Part shown: positions 54,575 to 63,348 of the stretch, piece after piece | How positions within the stretch are numbered: position 1 is the stretch's first letter | Layout of the letters: every line of letters begins with the position of its first letter | NCBI GenBank assembly: GCA_964247085.1 | Contig: CAXTSX010000002.1 | Coordinates: 62,001 to 126,000, forward strand | Length of the DNA stretch: 64,000 nt | Direction: 5' to 3' | Source of the DNA: JAAFHZ01 sp964247085 | GTDB lineage: Bacteria; Cyanobacteriota; Cyanobacteriia; Cyanobacteriales; Chamaesiphonaceae | Position numbers and translations under genes: made by a program | Notes under the pieces: generated by a model | The model's input: the letters and a program-made list of their open reading frames with translations, nothing else | Told to the model about the DNA's origin: nothing | Database searches by the model: none

Positions 54575-55309
54575 ATGGGACAGAAGATTCATCCAATTGG
54601 TTTTCGCCTTGGCATTACCCAGGAGCACCGCGCTCGTTGGTTTGCTGAAGGTCGGCGCTATCCAGCCCTACTCCAAGAAGATTATAAAATCCGTCAGTTT
54701 ATTGAGAAAGATAATGTTCTCAGTACTGCCGGTATCTCCAAGGTTCGGATCGAGCGTAAAGCCGACCAAATCGAAGTTGAGATTAACACTGCCCGCCCTG
54801 GGGTAGTAGTTGGTCGTGGTGGTGCGGGTATTGATACCCTCCGTCAAGGCTTGCAAAATGCTTTGGGTGGTAACCGCCAAATTCGGATTAACGTGATTGA
54901 AATCACGCGGGTCGATGCCGAAGCAGCTCTCATTGCTGAGTTTATTGGCCAGCAACTAGAACGACGGGTTTCTTTCCGACGAGTGGTCAGACAGGCTATT
55001 CAACGGGCGCAAAGAGCTGAAGTTCAAGGCATTAAGCTCCAAGTCAGTGGTCGTTTGAACGGTGCAGAAATTGCCCGTACCGAATGGACGCGCGAGGGTC
55101 GAGTGCCTTTGCATACACTGCGTGCTGACATCGATTACTCCTACAAGACTGCCTCTACTACCTACGGTATTTTGGGGATCAAAGTATGGGTATTCAAGGG
55201 TGAGATTATCCCTGGTCAAGAACACGAATCTGTCCCAGCCAATGCTCAGCCTAAGCGGCGGCAACCCGGTCGGCGGCGACAGTTTGAAGATCGATCGGAC
55301 GAGGGCTAA
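54575..55309 (+). CDS. rpsC: 30S ribosomal protein S3
   Basis: 244 residues. Starts MGQKIHPIGFRLGIT. KH domain with GVVVGRGGAGIDTLRQGL, then RTEWTREGRVPLHTLRADIDY. A basic C-terminal tail (RRQPGRRRQ) is longer than in E. coli. Lines the mRNA entry tunnel. Confidence 0.97.
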   Translation: MGQKIHPIGFRLGITQEHRARWFAEGRRYPALLQEDYKIRQFIEKDNVLSTAGISKVRIERKADQIEVEINTARPGVVVGRGGAGIDTLRQGLQNALGGNRQIRINVIEITRVDAEAALIAEFIGQQLERRVSFRRVVRQAIQRAQRAEVQGIKLQVSGRLNGAEIARTEWTREGRVPLHTLRADIDYSYKTASTTYGILGIKVWVFKGEIIPGQEHESVPANAQPKRRQPGRRRQFEDRSDEG

Positions 55310-55339
55310 AGCCTCACATTCATTTATCTCATCAAGCCC

Positions 55340-55771
55340 ATGTTAAGCCCTAGAAGAACAAAATTCCGTAAACAGCAACGCGGCAGAATGCGCGGTTTGG
55401 CCACTCGTGGTTGTAATCTCAACTTCGGTGAATTCGGGCTACAGGCAATCGAGCCTTCCTGGATCACTTCTCGCCAAATTGAAGCCTGTCGCCGTGCTGT
55501 CAACCGCTACATGAAGCGGGGTGGTAAAGTCTGGATTCGGATTTTCCCTGATAAACCTGTTACTATGCGCCCCGCCGAAACTCGGATGGGTTCTGGTAAA
55601 GGCTCCCCTGAGTTCTGGGTAGCTGTTGTCAAGCCCGGTCGTATACTGTTTGAAATCGGTGGCGTAGCCGAGCCAGTAGCGAAGGAAGCTTTTCGTTTGG
55701 CCTCCCACAAGCTGCCGATCAAAACTAAATTCATTGCCAAGCAGGTCTACGAAGAAGAGGAGGAGAGCTAA
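55340..55771 (+). CDS. rplP: 50S ribosomal protein L16
   Basis: 143 residues. Contains RKQQRGRMRGLATRG and VWIRIFPDKPVTMRPAETRM, the tRNA-contacting signature. Its stop overlaps the rpmC start by one base (TAATG). Confidence 0.98.
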   Translation: MLSPRRTKFRKQQRGRMRGLATRGCNLNFGEFGLQAIEPSWITSRQIEACRRAVNRYMKRGGKVWIRIFPDKPVTMRPAETRMGSGKGSPEFWVAVVKPGRILFEIGGVAEPVAKEAFRLASHKLPIKTKFIAKQVYEEEEES

Positions 55772-55995
55772 TGGCTTTGTCCAAAATGACTGACATTCGT
55801 GCCCTCAGCGATCAAGAGGTAGCCGACGGCATCGTCTCTATGAAGCGAGAGTTGTTTGAACTGCGTTTGCAGCAAGCTACCAACCGCTTAGAAAAAACCC
55901 ACCAATTCAAACATGCCCGTCACAAACTGGCACAACTGATGACCGTGGAAAGTGAGCGGCAAGCTGCTCAATCACCTGTTCAAGCTGAAAGTTAG
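55771..55995 (+). CDS. rpmC: 50S ribosomal protein L29
   Basis: 74 residues. Two-helix protein: KRELFELRLQQATNRLEKTH then KHARHKLAQLMTVESER. Translationally coupled to rplP. Confidence 0.96.
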   Translation: MALSKMTDIRALSDQEVADGIVSMKRELFELRLQQATNRLEKTHQFKHARHKLAQLMTVESERQAAQSPVQAES

Positions 55996-56003
55996 GAAAA
56001 AAT

Positions 56004-56249
56004 ATGGCTGTTAAAGAACTAGTGGGATTGGTCGTCAGCGACAAAATGCAAAAAACAGTGGTAGTAGCAGTGGAAAACCGCTCTGCTCACTCTAAATATG
56101 GCAAAGTAGTCGTCCGCACCAAAAAATACAAAGCCCACGATGAAGAGAACCAGTGCAAACCAGGCGATCGAGTGCGGATTCAAGAAACTCGCCCTCTGAG
56201 CCGTACTAAGCGCTGGCAAGTGGCCGAAATCTTCGGTCAACGTAGCTAG
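56004..56249 (+). CDS. rpsQ: 30S ribosomal protein S17
   Basis: 81 residues. OB-fold with GLVVSDKMQKTVVVAVENR and KYKAHDEENQCKPGDRVRI, a primary 16S rRNA binder. Nine bases after rpmC. Confidence 0.97.
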   Translation: MAVKELVGLVVSDKMQKTVVVAVENRSAHSKYGKVVVRTKKYKAHDEENQCKPGDRVRIQETRPLSRTKRWQVAEIFGQRS

Positions 56250-56281
56250 TTTAAAGTTGGGCAACCCCCTCTAAAGTCACC

Positions 56282-56650
56282 ATGATTCAACAAGAAAGTT
56301 ATTTAAATGTTGCCGACAACAGTGGCGCGCGGAAACTACTATGTATTCGTGTCCTTGGTGCTGGTAATCGTCGTTACGGCGGTGTGGGCGATATTATTGT
56401 TGCTGTAGTAAAAGATGCTGTCCCCAATATGGCAGTAAAGAAATCTGATGTAGTACGCGCTGTGATCGTGCGGACTCGTTATACTATGCGCCGAGACAGT
56501 GGTATGAGCATTCGTTTTGATGATAATGCTGCTGTGCTGATTAACGCCGATGGCAACCCCAGAGGCACTCGCGTATTTGGTCCAGTGGCCAGAGAACTGC
56601 GGGAGAAAAGCTTCACTAAAATCGTTTCCCTCGCACCAGAGGTATTGTAA
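56282..56650 (+). CDS. rplN: 50S ribosomal protein L14
   Basis: 122 residues. Starts MIQQESYLNVADNSGARKL and contains the signature RRDSGMSIRFDDNAAVLI and GTRVFGPVARELR. One-base overlap with rplX (TAATG). Confidence 0.98.
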   Translation: MIQQESYLNVADNSGARKLLCIRVLGAGNRRYGGVGDIIVAVVKDAVPNMAVKKSDVVRAVIVRTRYTMRRDSGMSIRFDDNAAVLINADGNPRGTRVFGPVARELREKSFTKIVSLAPEVL

Positions 56651-56994
56651 TGAAAAAGCAAAAGCCCAAAGTGTTACACCGGATGCATGTAAAAAGTGGT
56701 GACACTGTGCAGGTGATTTCCGGCAAGCAGAAAGGCCAGGTCAGTGAAGTTGTAAAAACTATCCCTGAAAAAAGTCAGGTGATTGTCAAAGGTGTGAACA
56801 TTCGCACCAAGCACATTAAGCCTAGTCAAGAAGGCGAAACTGGACGCATTGATGCTAGTGAAGCACCAATTCACAGCTCTAAAGTGATGCTTTACTCTAA
56901 CAAAGAAAAAGTTGCTAGCCGGATTTGTTACACCGTAACAGCCGAAGGCAAGAAAGTGCGGATGCTGAAAAAAACTGGCGAAATTATCGACTAG
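56650..56994 (+). CDS. rplX: 50S ribosomal protein L24
   Basis: 114 residues. KOW motif VKSGDTVQVISGKQKGQ at about 14-28 and INVIVKGVNI-type strand with RTKHIKPSQEGETGRI. Assembly initiator at the tunnel exit. Confidence 0.97.
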   Translation: MKKQKPKVLHRMHVKSGDTVQVISGKQKGQVSEVVKTIPEKSQVIVKGVNIRTKHIKPSQEGETGRIDASEAPIHSSKVMLYSNKEKVASRICYTVTAEGKKVRMLKKTGEIID

Positions 56995-57058
56995 TTAACA
57001 ATTTCAACTCTCTATCGAATAACCCTATTGGTTCTGACCAAGCCCAGAACTTTGACCC

Positions 57059-57604
57059 ATGGCCCAAAATTTCAAAATTAAATACCAGGAACAAATTGTT
57101 CCAAAGCTTAAAGAGCAGTTTGGTTACACCAACATCCATGAGGTACCCAAGGTGACCAAAATTACCTTGAACCGTGGTTTAGGTGAAGCTGCTACTAATG
57201 CTAAAGCTCTAGAATCTTCTGTTGCTGAAATTGCGAAGATTACTGGCCAGAAGCCAGTGATCACCAGAGCGAAAAAGGCGATCGCCGGTTTTAAAGTGCG
57301 TGAAGGTATGCCCGTCGGCGTGATGGTAACATTGCGCGGCGATCGGATGTATGCGTTTCTAGATAGATTTATTAATCTATCCTTACCCCGGATTCGGGAC
57401 TTTCGGGGCATTAGCCCGAAGAGTTTTGATGGGCGCGGCAACTACAGCGTCGGGATTCGCGAGCAGCTGATTTTTCCTGAAATTGAATACGACCAAGTCG
57501 ATCAAATTCGGGGGATGGATATCTCAATCATCACTTCAGCTAACAACGACGAGGAAGGACGCGCATTGCTCAAAGCAATGGGTATGCCTTTCCGTGACCA
57601 ATAA
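57059..57604 (+). CDS. rplE: 50S ribosomal protein L5
   Basis: 181 residues. Contains VPKVTKITLNRGLGEA, TGQKPVITRAKKAIAGFKVR and a C-terminal NDEEGRALLKAMGMPF. Binds 5S rRNA and contacts S13. Confidence 0.98.
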   Translation: MAQNFKIKYQEQIVPKLKEQFGYTNIHEVPKVTKITLNRGLGEAATNAKALESSVAEIAKITGQKPVITRAKKAIAGFKVREGMPVGVMVTLRGDRMYAFLDRFINLSLPRIRDFRGISPKSFDGRGNYSVGIREQLIFPEIEYDQVDQIRGMDISIITSANNDEEGRALLKAMGMPFRDQ

Positions 57605-57633
57605 GTAGCCACTAACAACTAAAAACTGACACA

Positions 57634-58035
57634 ATGGCGGCACACGACACTATCTCAGACATGCTGACTCGGATTCGAAATTCGAGTATTGTTAAGCACC
57701 AAACTACGGACATCCCTTCTACGAAGATGACCCGCAGTATTGCTAAGGTTCTCCAGAGCGAAGGCTATATTGCAGAAATCACCGAAGAGGGTGAAGGTAT
57801 CACTAAGCATTTGGTGTTATCACTCAAATACAAAAATAAGAATCGCCAACCGATTATCACCGCAATGAAACGCGTGAGTAAACCGGGTTTACGCGTCTAT
57901 TCTAACCATAAAGATTTACCTAAAGTCTTAGGTGGTATTGGAATTGCAATTATTTCCACTTCCAGCGGCATCATGACCGACCGGGAAGCACGGAAACAGG
58001 GTCTAGGCGGCGAAGTCCTCTGCTACGTTTGGTAG
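57634..58035 (+). CDS. rpsH: 30S ribosomal protein S8
   Basis: 133 residues. Starts DTISDMLTRIRNSSIVKHQ, ends with the signature TSSGIMTDREARKQGLGGE and VLCYVW. Central 16S rRNA binder; in many bacteria also a repressor of this gene block. Confidence 0.98.
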   Translation: MAAHDTISDMLTRIRNSSIVKHQTTDIPSTKMTRSIAKVLQSEGYIAEITEEGEGITKHLVLSLKYKNKNRQPIITAMKRVSKPGLRVYSNHKDLPKVLGGIGIAIISTSSGIMTDREARKQGLGGEVLCYVW

Positions 58036-58090
58036 CCTTTTTCTCCCCTGATTCAAAGATAAGTAAATTGACAAGGAGAAATCCCCAACT

Positions 58091-58630
58091 ATGTCTCGTA
58101 TTGGTAAAAAACCGATCGAACTACCCGCAAAAGTGGAAGTAACGATCGATGGTCAAAAAGTTTCTGTAAAAGGTCCCAAGGGCGAACTCTCCAGAGTTCT
58201 ACCGGAAGGCGTTAAAATCGACAAAGACGGTACAACTCTCTCCGTTACGCGGGTGAATGAGTCGCGGATGGCTCGTCAGCGCCACGGTTTGTGTCGGACA
58301 TTAGTTTCCAACATGGTTGATGGCGTATCCCAAGGCTTCCAGAAAAAATTGGAAATCCAGGGGGTCGGTTATCGGGCGCAGGTGCAAGGTAGCAATTTGA
58401 TTTTGAACGTTGGCTATAGTAAACCCGTCGAAATCATCCCTCCGGCTGGCATTCAAATGGCTGTTGAAGGTACTACTAACGTCACGGTGAGCGGTATCGA
58501 TAAAGAATTGGTGGGCAACACCGCCGCTCGGATTCGCGATGTCCGGCCACCAGAAGTTTACAAAGGCAAGGGTATTCGCTACGCAGGCGAAGTCGTCAGA
58601 CGTAAAGCTGGTAAATCAGGTAAGAAATAG
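58091..58630 (+). CDS. rplF: 50S ribosomal protein L6
   Basis: 179 residues. Starts MSRIGKKPIELPAKVEVTI; the C-terminal repeat carries PPEVYKGKGIRYAGE near 150-165. Supported by AAGGAGA just upstream. Confidence 0.98.
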   Translation: MSRIGKKPIELPAKVEVTIDGQKVSVKGPKGELSRVLPEGVKIDKDGTTLSVTRVNESRMARQRHGLCRTLVSNMVDGVSQGFQKKLEIQGVGYRAQVQGSNLILNVGYSKPVEIIPPAGIQMAVEGTTNVTVSGIDKELVGNTAARIRDVRPPEVYKGKGIRYAGEVVRRKAGKSGKK

Positions 58631-58633
58631 ATT

Positions 58634-58996
58634 ATGAAATTAACTCGCAAAGCCTCTCTACAACGTCGGCACTTCCGCGTGCGGAAGCGGGTCAGTGGTT
58701 CTTCTGCCCGACCCAGACTAGCAATCTTTCGCTCCGGTCAACACATCTATGCTCAGGTGATTGATGATGTCCAGCAGCACACTTTGGCCGCTGCTGCCAC
58801 TGTTGACAAAGAAATCAAAACTAAACTAAGCACTGGTGGTAACATCGAAGCAGCTACTGCCGTTGGTAAATTAGTTGCTGAACGAGCTTTGGCTAAAGGC
58901 ATTGCCCAAGTGGTGTTCGATCGCGGTGGTAACTTGTACCATGGTCGAGTCAAAGCCCTTGCCGAAGCTGCGCGGGCGGCTGGCTTAGATTTCTAA
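58634..58996 (+). CDS. rplR: 50S ribosomal protein L18
   Basis: 120 residues. Contains RVRKRVSGSSARPRLAIFRS and VVFDRGGNLYHGRVKALAEA. Binds 5S rRNA with L5. Three bases after rplF. Confidence 0.97.
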   Translation: MKLTRKASLQRRHFRVRKRVSGSSARPRLAIFRSGQHIYAQVIDDVQQHTLAAAATVDKEIKTKLSTGGNIEAATAVGKLVAERALAKGIAQVVFDRGGNLYHGRVKALAEAARAAGLDF

Positions 58997-59025
58997 TTAC
59001 TTTTGATAAAATATATATTAAAATC

Positions 59026-59568
59026 ATGGCAAAAGAGCAACAGCAGCAAAAGCGCGGTAAAGGCAACAAATCCAACAAAGAAAAGGAATCAGCCTACCAA
59101 GAGCGTATTATCCAAATTCGCCGGGTCAGCAATGTAGTCAAGGGTGGTAAAAAGCTCAGCTTCCGGGCGATCGTCGTAATTGGCAATGAAAAAGGTCAAG
59201 TCGGCGTAGGTGTCGGCAAGGCTAGTGATGTAATCGGCGCCGTCAAAAAAGGCGTAGCCGATGGCAAAAAACACCTAGTTGATGTGCCTCTCACTAAATC
59301 CAATACTATTCCGCATCCGATCGTCGGAGCCGGTGGTGGTGCTAACGTGATGATGCGTCCAGCAGCCCCTGGTACTGGAGTAATCGCGGGGGGTGCGGTG
59401 CGTACTGTCCTAGAACTAGCAGGTGTCAAAAATATTTTGGCTAAGCAGTTGGGTTCTGGTAATCCTCTTAACAACGCGCGGGCGGCAGTCAATGCTCTGC
59501 AAACCCTGCGTAGTTTCAATCAGGTGGCGGAAGATCGCGGTGTGACCGTGGAAAGTCTATTCGCCTAA
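59026..59568 (+). CDS. rpsE: 30S ribosomal protein S5
   Basis: 180 residues. Basic N-terminal extension (EQQQQKRGKGNKSNKEK) before the double-stranded-RNA-binding fold with GGKKLSFRAIVVIGNEKGQV and GVGVGKASDV. Important for decoding accuracy. Confidence 0.98.
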   Translation: MAKEQQQQKRGKGNKSNKEKESAYQERIIQIRRVSNVVKGGKKLSFRAIVVIGNEKGQVGVGVGKASDVIGAVKKGVADGKKHLVDVPLTKSNTIPHPIVGAGGGANVMMRPAAPGTGVIAGGAVRTVLELAGVKNILAKQLGSGNPLNNARAAVNALQTLRSFNQVAEDRGVTVESLFA

Positions 59569-59602
59569 GTTCTATTCCACTTTCATTTGAGATTTATTCA
59601 CT

Positions 59603-60046
59603 ATGAGATTAAACGACGCAAAACCCAAAGCGGGTTCTAAGCACCGCAAACGCCGAATTGGTCGCGGTGTGGCAGCTGGTCAAGGTGCTAGTGGCGGTTT
59701 CGGCATGCGTGGCCAAAAGTCCCGTTCTGGTCGTCCTACTCGTCCCGGCTTTGAAGGGGGTCAAATGCCCCTCTATCGGCGCTTGCCAAAGCTTAAGAGC
59801 TTTCCACTGATTAACCGTAAGGTTTATACCATCATCAATGTTAGTAAATTGGCCGAGCTACCAGCCAAAACTGAAGTGACGATCGAGTCCTTGATGGCTG
59901 CTGGTATTGTTACCACCAATGATGGTCCCCTGAAGCTTTTAGGCGATGGCGACCTGTCTGTAGCTCTAACTTGCAAGGCGGGTGCTTTCACTGCCGGAGC
60001 CAAGGCTAAGATTGAGGCCGCTGGTGGCACTTGTGAAGTCATTTAA
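59603..60046 (+). CDS. rplO: 50S ribosomal protein L15
   Basis: 147 residues. Glycine-rich RKRRIGRGVAAGQGASGGF and GQKSRSGRPTRPGFEGGQMP start, and a C-terminal globular part ending AAGGTCEVI. rpmD (L30), between rpsE and rplO in E. coli, is absent here, as in cyanobacteria in general. Confidence 0.97.
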   Translation: MRLNDAKPKAGSKHRKRRIGRGVAAGQGASGGFGMRGQKSRSGRPTRPGFEGGQMPLYRRLPKLKSFPLINRKVYTIINVSKLAELPAKTEVTIESLMAAGIVTTNDGPLKLLGDGDLSVALTCKAGAFTAGAKAKIEAAGGTCEVI

Positions 60047-60206
60047 AACTTCCTAGGTTGATATGAATCCATCGTACATCTGGTGACAGTGCCAGCTTAC
60101 GGTGGGTTTGTTTTTGGCCGATTTGGTGGCAACGCTGATCCCAATTGGAAGTGGGAAGGATAGAATAGTAAAAATGTCTAATCATAAAATTAGTATTTGT
60201 TAATAA

Positions 60207-60223
60207 ATCCAAAATCCTTGGAT
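60207..60223 (+). promoter_or_regulatory. Small hairpin in the rplO-secY gap
   Basis: ATCCAA/TTGGAT with a five-base loop, in the 231-base gap that breaks the otherwise tight cluster. It is AT-rich and lacks a T-run. The gap may carry a secY promoter or a processing site; no clear -35/-10 was found. Confidence 0.25.
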
Positions 60224-60277
60224 TCAAATCTATATTCAGTAAAAAATCATAAATTTTAATCGAGGTATTCTAATTAG

Positions 60278-61630
60278 ATGAATGCAGTGAGTAAAGACCG
60301 AGCGCCGAGCGCTCAGGAAACCTTCGGGCAGATGGCGAAAGCCGCTGGTCTCCGTGGTCGAATTTTGACTACCATTGGCCTCTTGATCTTGGCCAGACTG
60401 GGTGTTTATTTGCCCATGCCAGGTGTCGATCGAGCACAAGTTGCAGACGCTCTCAAAAATAGCTCCATTCTTGGTTTTCTGGATATTTTTTCCGGGGGTG
60501 GCTTTTCGGCGGTGGGTGTATTTGCGTTAGGAATTATTCCTTACATTAACGCTTCGATTATTTTACAGCTGCTAACTACGGCGTTACCTTACCTGGAAAG
60601 ATTACAAAAAGAGGAAGGAGAAGCCGGTCGGCGCAAAATTTCTCAAATTACTCGCTATGTATCTCTGGGTTGGGCAATCATTCAGAGTACTGGGATCGCC
60701 TTGTTTCTACAGAAATATGCCCTACCTGGCAATGAAGGACCTTTATTCGTGGTGGGTTCAGTACTAGCGTTGGTAGCTGGTGCCATGTTTGTAATGTGGA
60801 TCTCCGAGCTGATTACGGAGCGTGGGATTGGCAATGGCGCTTCCTTGTTGATTTTCATCAACATCGTGGCTGTTTTCCCCCAATCTTTGCAAAAAACCTT
60901 TGAGTTAGCTAGTACTGGTGACAATCAAATTCTGATTCGAGCCGGTGCTTTGATAGCCGTGTTCATCGTCATGACGGTCTGCATCGTTTTTGTTCAAGAA
61001 GGAGCGCGTCAAATTCCGATTATCTCGGCCAAGCGCCAAGTCGGCCGTCGATTGTACCGGGAGCGCACTAGTTATTTGCCGCTGCGACTTAATCAGGGTG
61101 GTGTCATGCCCATTATTTTCGCCTCCTCTGTATTGGTGTTGCCGCAGGCTTTATCTGGTGCTACTGCTGGTCCAGCGGCTACCAACCCAATCGTAGGTAC
61201 TATTCATGCGGGTTTAAATGCCGCAGCTAATGCGATGAATCCGACTGGTTCGACACCTTGGATTTACACCTCGGTTTATGTACTGTTAATCGTCTTTTTT
61301 AGCTATTTCTATTCTACGTTGGTCGTTAACCCGGTAGATATGGCTCAAAACCTCAAAAAAATGGGGGCGAGTATTCCTGGCGTGCGGCCTGGAATGGCTA
61401 CTAGCAAGTACATCGAGAGTGTTCTAAATAAACTCACTCTATTGGGTTCACTGTTTTTAGGGGCAGTGGCCATCATTCCTACTGTGATCGAAAACGCCTT
61501 AGGGGTGACCACTTTTCAGGGTTTTGGAGCAACCTCTTTGCTGATTTTGGTAGGGGTGGCGATCGAAACTGCCAAGCAAGTCCAAACCTACGTCATCTCC
61601 CAACGTTATGAAGGGATGGTGAAACAGTAG
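60278..61630 (+). CDS. secY: Preprotein translocase subunit SecY
   Basis: 450 residues with ten membrane helices. Contains ARLGVYLPMPGVD, the TM2 plug region FSGGGFSAVGVFALGIIPYI, QEGARQIPI and the cytoplasmic loop RQVGRRLYRERTSYLPLRLNQGG region. Forms the protein-conducting channel with SecE and SecG in plasma and thylakoid membranes. GAGG upstream of ATG 60278. Confidence 0.98.
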   Translation: MNAVSKDRAPSAQETFGQMAKAAGLRGRILTTIGLLILARLGVYLPMPGVDRAQVADALKNSSILGFLDIFSGGGFSAVGVFALGIIPYINASIILQLLTTALPYLERLQKEEGEAGRRKISQITRYVSLGWAIIQSTGIALFLQKYALPGNEGPLFVVGSVLALVAGAMFVMWISELITERGIGNGASLLIFINIVAVFPQSLQKTFELASTGDNQILIRAGALIAVFIVMTVCIVFVQEGARQIPIISAKRQVGRRLYRERTSYLPLRLNQGGVMPIIFASSVLVLPQALSGATAGPAATNPIVGTIHAGLNAAANAMNPTGSTPWIYTSVYVLLIVFFSYFYSTLVVNPVDMAQNLKKMGASIPGVRPGMATSKYIESVLNKLTLLGSLFLGAVAIIPTVIENALGVTTFQGFGATSLLILVGVAIETAKQVQTYVISQRYEGMVKQ

Positions 61631-61635
61631 AGCCT

Positions 61636-62187
61636 ATGACTAGATTGATTTTCATTGGAGCACCCGGTGCTGGCAAAGGTACTCAAGCTCAAATTTTGGC
61701 GGAAAATATCCAAATTCCGCATATTTCTACTGGCGATATTCTGCGAGCTGCCGTCAAAGACCAAACTGAGTTGGGTCTCAAAGCTAAAAGTTACATGGAT
61801 TCTGGCGATTTAGTACCGGATTCATTGATTCTAGATTTAATTCGCGATCGACTAGCCCAAGCTGATGCGGCAACTGGTTGGATTCTAGATGGTTTTCCGC
61901 GCAACGCTGCCCAGGCGGAATTTCTCGATCAACTATTGGTAGAAATCAACCAGCAAGACTACGTGGCGCTAGAATTGTTTGTCCCCGACGATGTTTTGTT
62001 GGAAAGATTGCTGTTGCGCGGTCGGGCTGATGATAACGCCGATGTGATTCGCAAGCGGTTGGTGGTTTATCATCAACAAACGTCGCCTCTAACTGCTTTT
62101 TATCAAAAACAACAGCGTTTGCGACAGGTCAATGGCAACCAAGATCTGAAACTAGTGGCTAGCGCTTTGCAAGCCGCGCTGAAATAA
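61636..62187 (+). CDS. adk: Adenylate kinase
   Basis: 183-residue short form without a zinc LID domain. P-loop GAPGAGKGTQ at 8-17, DGFPRNAAQAEFLD in the middle, and RGRADDNADVIRKRL near the LID. Interconverts ATP+AMP and 2 ADP. Five bases after secY; the pair is conserved. Confidence 0.97.
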   Translation: MTRLIFIGAPGAGKGTQAQILAENIQIPHISTGDILRAAVKDQTELGLKAKSYMDSGDLVPDSLILDLIRDRLAQADAATGWILDGFPRNAAQAEFLDQLLVEINQQDYVALELFVPDDVLLERLLLRGRADDNADVIRKRLVVYHQQTSPLTAFYQKQQRLRQVNGNQDLKLVASALQAALK

Positions 62188-62207
62188 AGTTTATTCATTA
62201 CAACTTT

Positions 62208-62240
62208 AATTGCCGTCTGTCAATGGCGGCAATTTTGTTT
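62208..62240 (+). terminator. Terminator or attenuator between adk and infA
   Basis: AATTGCCG (62208-62215) and CGGCAATT (62227-62234) pair perfectly around an 11-base loop, followed by TTGTTT. The short T-run suggests partial termination, so it may set the ratio of ribosomal genes before and after it. Confidence 0.6.
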
Positions 62241-62305
62241 GCTAGAATGGAGTTGAGTATTGGTAGCTACTGTATTAATTTTATTCAATTTGAGGTATTT
62301 AAAGT

Positions 62306-62536
62306 TTGTCTAAGCAAGATTTGATTGAGATGGAAGGGACGGTGATGGAATCATTGCCCAATGCCATGTTCCGGGTAGATTTGGATAATGGTTTTAATGT
62401 CTTGGCGCATATTTCTGGTAAGATTCGTCGGAATTACATCAAGATTCTGCAGGGCGATCGGGTGAAGGTTGAGCTAACTCCTTACGATCTTAGTAAGGGG
62501 CGTATTACCTACCGCCTCAGGAACAAGGGTCGTTAA
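62306..62536 (+). CDS. infA: Translation initiation factor IF-1
   Basis: 76 residues, single S1/OB-fold (GTVMESLPNAMFRVDLDNG, HISGKIRRNYIKIL, GDRVKVELTPYDLSKGRI). Binds the 30S A site in initiation. The start is TTG at 62306, giving the family start SKQDLIEMEG, behind GAGG at 62292-62295; no ATG fits. A rare start codon on an essential factor may keep its level low. Confidence 0.96.
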   Translation: MSKQDLIEMEGTVMESLPNAMFRVDLDNGFNVLAHISGKIRRNYIKILQGDRVKVELTPYDLSKGRITYRLRNKGR

Positions 62537-62561
62537 ACAGTTCCAAAAGGTCTATGTTTGG

Positions 62562-62580
62562 CATGTAAGCAGTTTACATG
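62562..62580. promoter_or_regulatory. Operator-like palindrome over the rpmJ promoter
   Basis: CATGTAA (62562-62568) and TTACATG (62574-62580) are perfect complements around GCAGT. The right arm includes the -35 box of the promoter at 62573-62601, so a bound protein would block it. Confidence 0.4.
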
Positions 62581-62601
62581 TCCTCCTTTCTTCGCTATAA
62601 T
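62573..62601 (+). promoter_or_regulatory. Strong promoter of rpmJ-rpsM-rpsK-rpoA
   Basis: TTTACA (62573-62578), a 17-base spacer and TATAAT (62596-62601). The -35 is one base off consensus and the -10 is perfect. Transcription would start near 62608, about 25 bases before rpmJ. Confidence 0.75.
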
Positions 62602-62631
62602 GTAAAACTTGCACTATTGCCCCCATTTGGC

Positions 62632-62745
62632 ATGAAAGTCAGAGCCTCAGTTAAAAAGATATGTGAAAAATGCCGCGTCATCAGACGTCGCGGCCGGGTT
62701 ATGGTCATCTGTACCAACCCCAAGCATAAGCAGCGTCAAGGATAA
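62632..62745 (+). CDS. rpmJ: 50S ribosomal protein L36
   Basis: 37 residues, the full length of L36: MKVRASVKKICEKCRVIRRR, then RVMVICTNPKHKQRQG at the end. The zinc ligands are C-x2-C, then Cys and His (Cys11, Cys14, Cys27, His32). It lies between infA and rpsM, its normal place. Confidence 0.97.
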   Translation: MKVRASVKKICEKCRVIRRRGRVMVICTNPKHKQRQG

Positions 62746-62819
62746 CTTGCCATTGTGGCAGGCTACCTTGGTTGTTTTATGTTTAGTTGAAGTCGGTAAA
62801 TTCGATAGGGAGAAAAAGT

Positions 62820-63203
62820 GTGGCACGGATAGCTGGTGTAGACCTGCCTCGTGATAAGCGGGTTGAAATTGGTCTCACATATATCTACGGAATTGGTCTT
62901 ACAAGAGCGCAACAAGTCTTAGCTAAAACTGGAGTCAATCCAGACATTCGGGTTAAAGATCTTAGTGAAGCCGATGTTTCACTGTTGCGGGAAACCGTAG
63001 AAAAAGACTACCAGATTGAGGGCGACCTCAGACGCTGGGAACAGATGAATATCAAACGATTAGCTGATATTGGTACTTATCGCGGTCGTCGTCATCGTAT
63101 GGGTCTACCTGTACGCGGTCAACGGACTCGCACTAACGCGCGCACCCGGCGTGGACGGCGAGCAACAGTTGCTGGTAAGAAGAAAGCACCCGGCAAGAAG
63201 TAG
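62820..63203 (+). CDS. rpsM: 30S ribosomal protein S13
   Basis: 127 residues from GTG 62820, which follows AGGGAGA (62807-62813) and gives the universal start ARIAGVDLPRDKRVEIGL. An upstream start at 62787 would add 11 atypical residues. The basic C-terminal part (RTRTNARTRRGRRATVAGKKK) contacts tRNA; the protein bridges to L5. Confidence 0.96.
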   Translation: MARIAGVDLPRDKRVEIGLTYIYGIGLTRAQQVLAKTGVNPDIRVKDLSEADVSLLRETVEKDYQIEGDLRRWEQMNIKRLADIGTYRGRRHRMGLPVRGQRTRTNARTRRGRRATVAGKKKAPGKK

Positions 63204-63348
63204 ATAGTTTCATGAATAGCTTTTGTTGGTCAGTAGTACCCTTTAGGTCTATTGGCCGTTAGCTGTGAATGGGCAATCTTTAGAATTGGATAAATTCCAC
63301 AGTTGAAACTTAAAATCGATCACCTAGCTAAATTATTTAGTACTGACT

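Noticed and set aside
60218..60235. GGATTCAAATCT resembling a tRNA T-loop
   Set aside because: No acceptor, D or anticodon stems can be built around it. I found no tRNA gene in the window.
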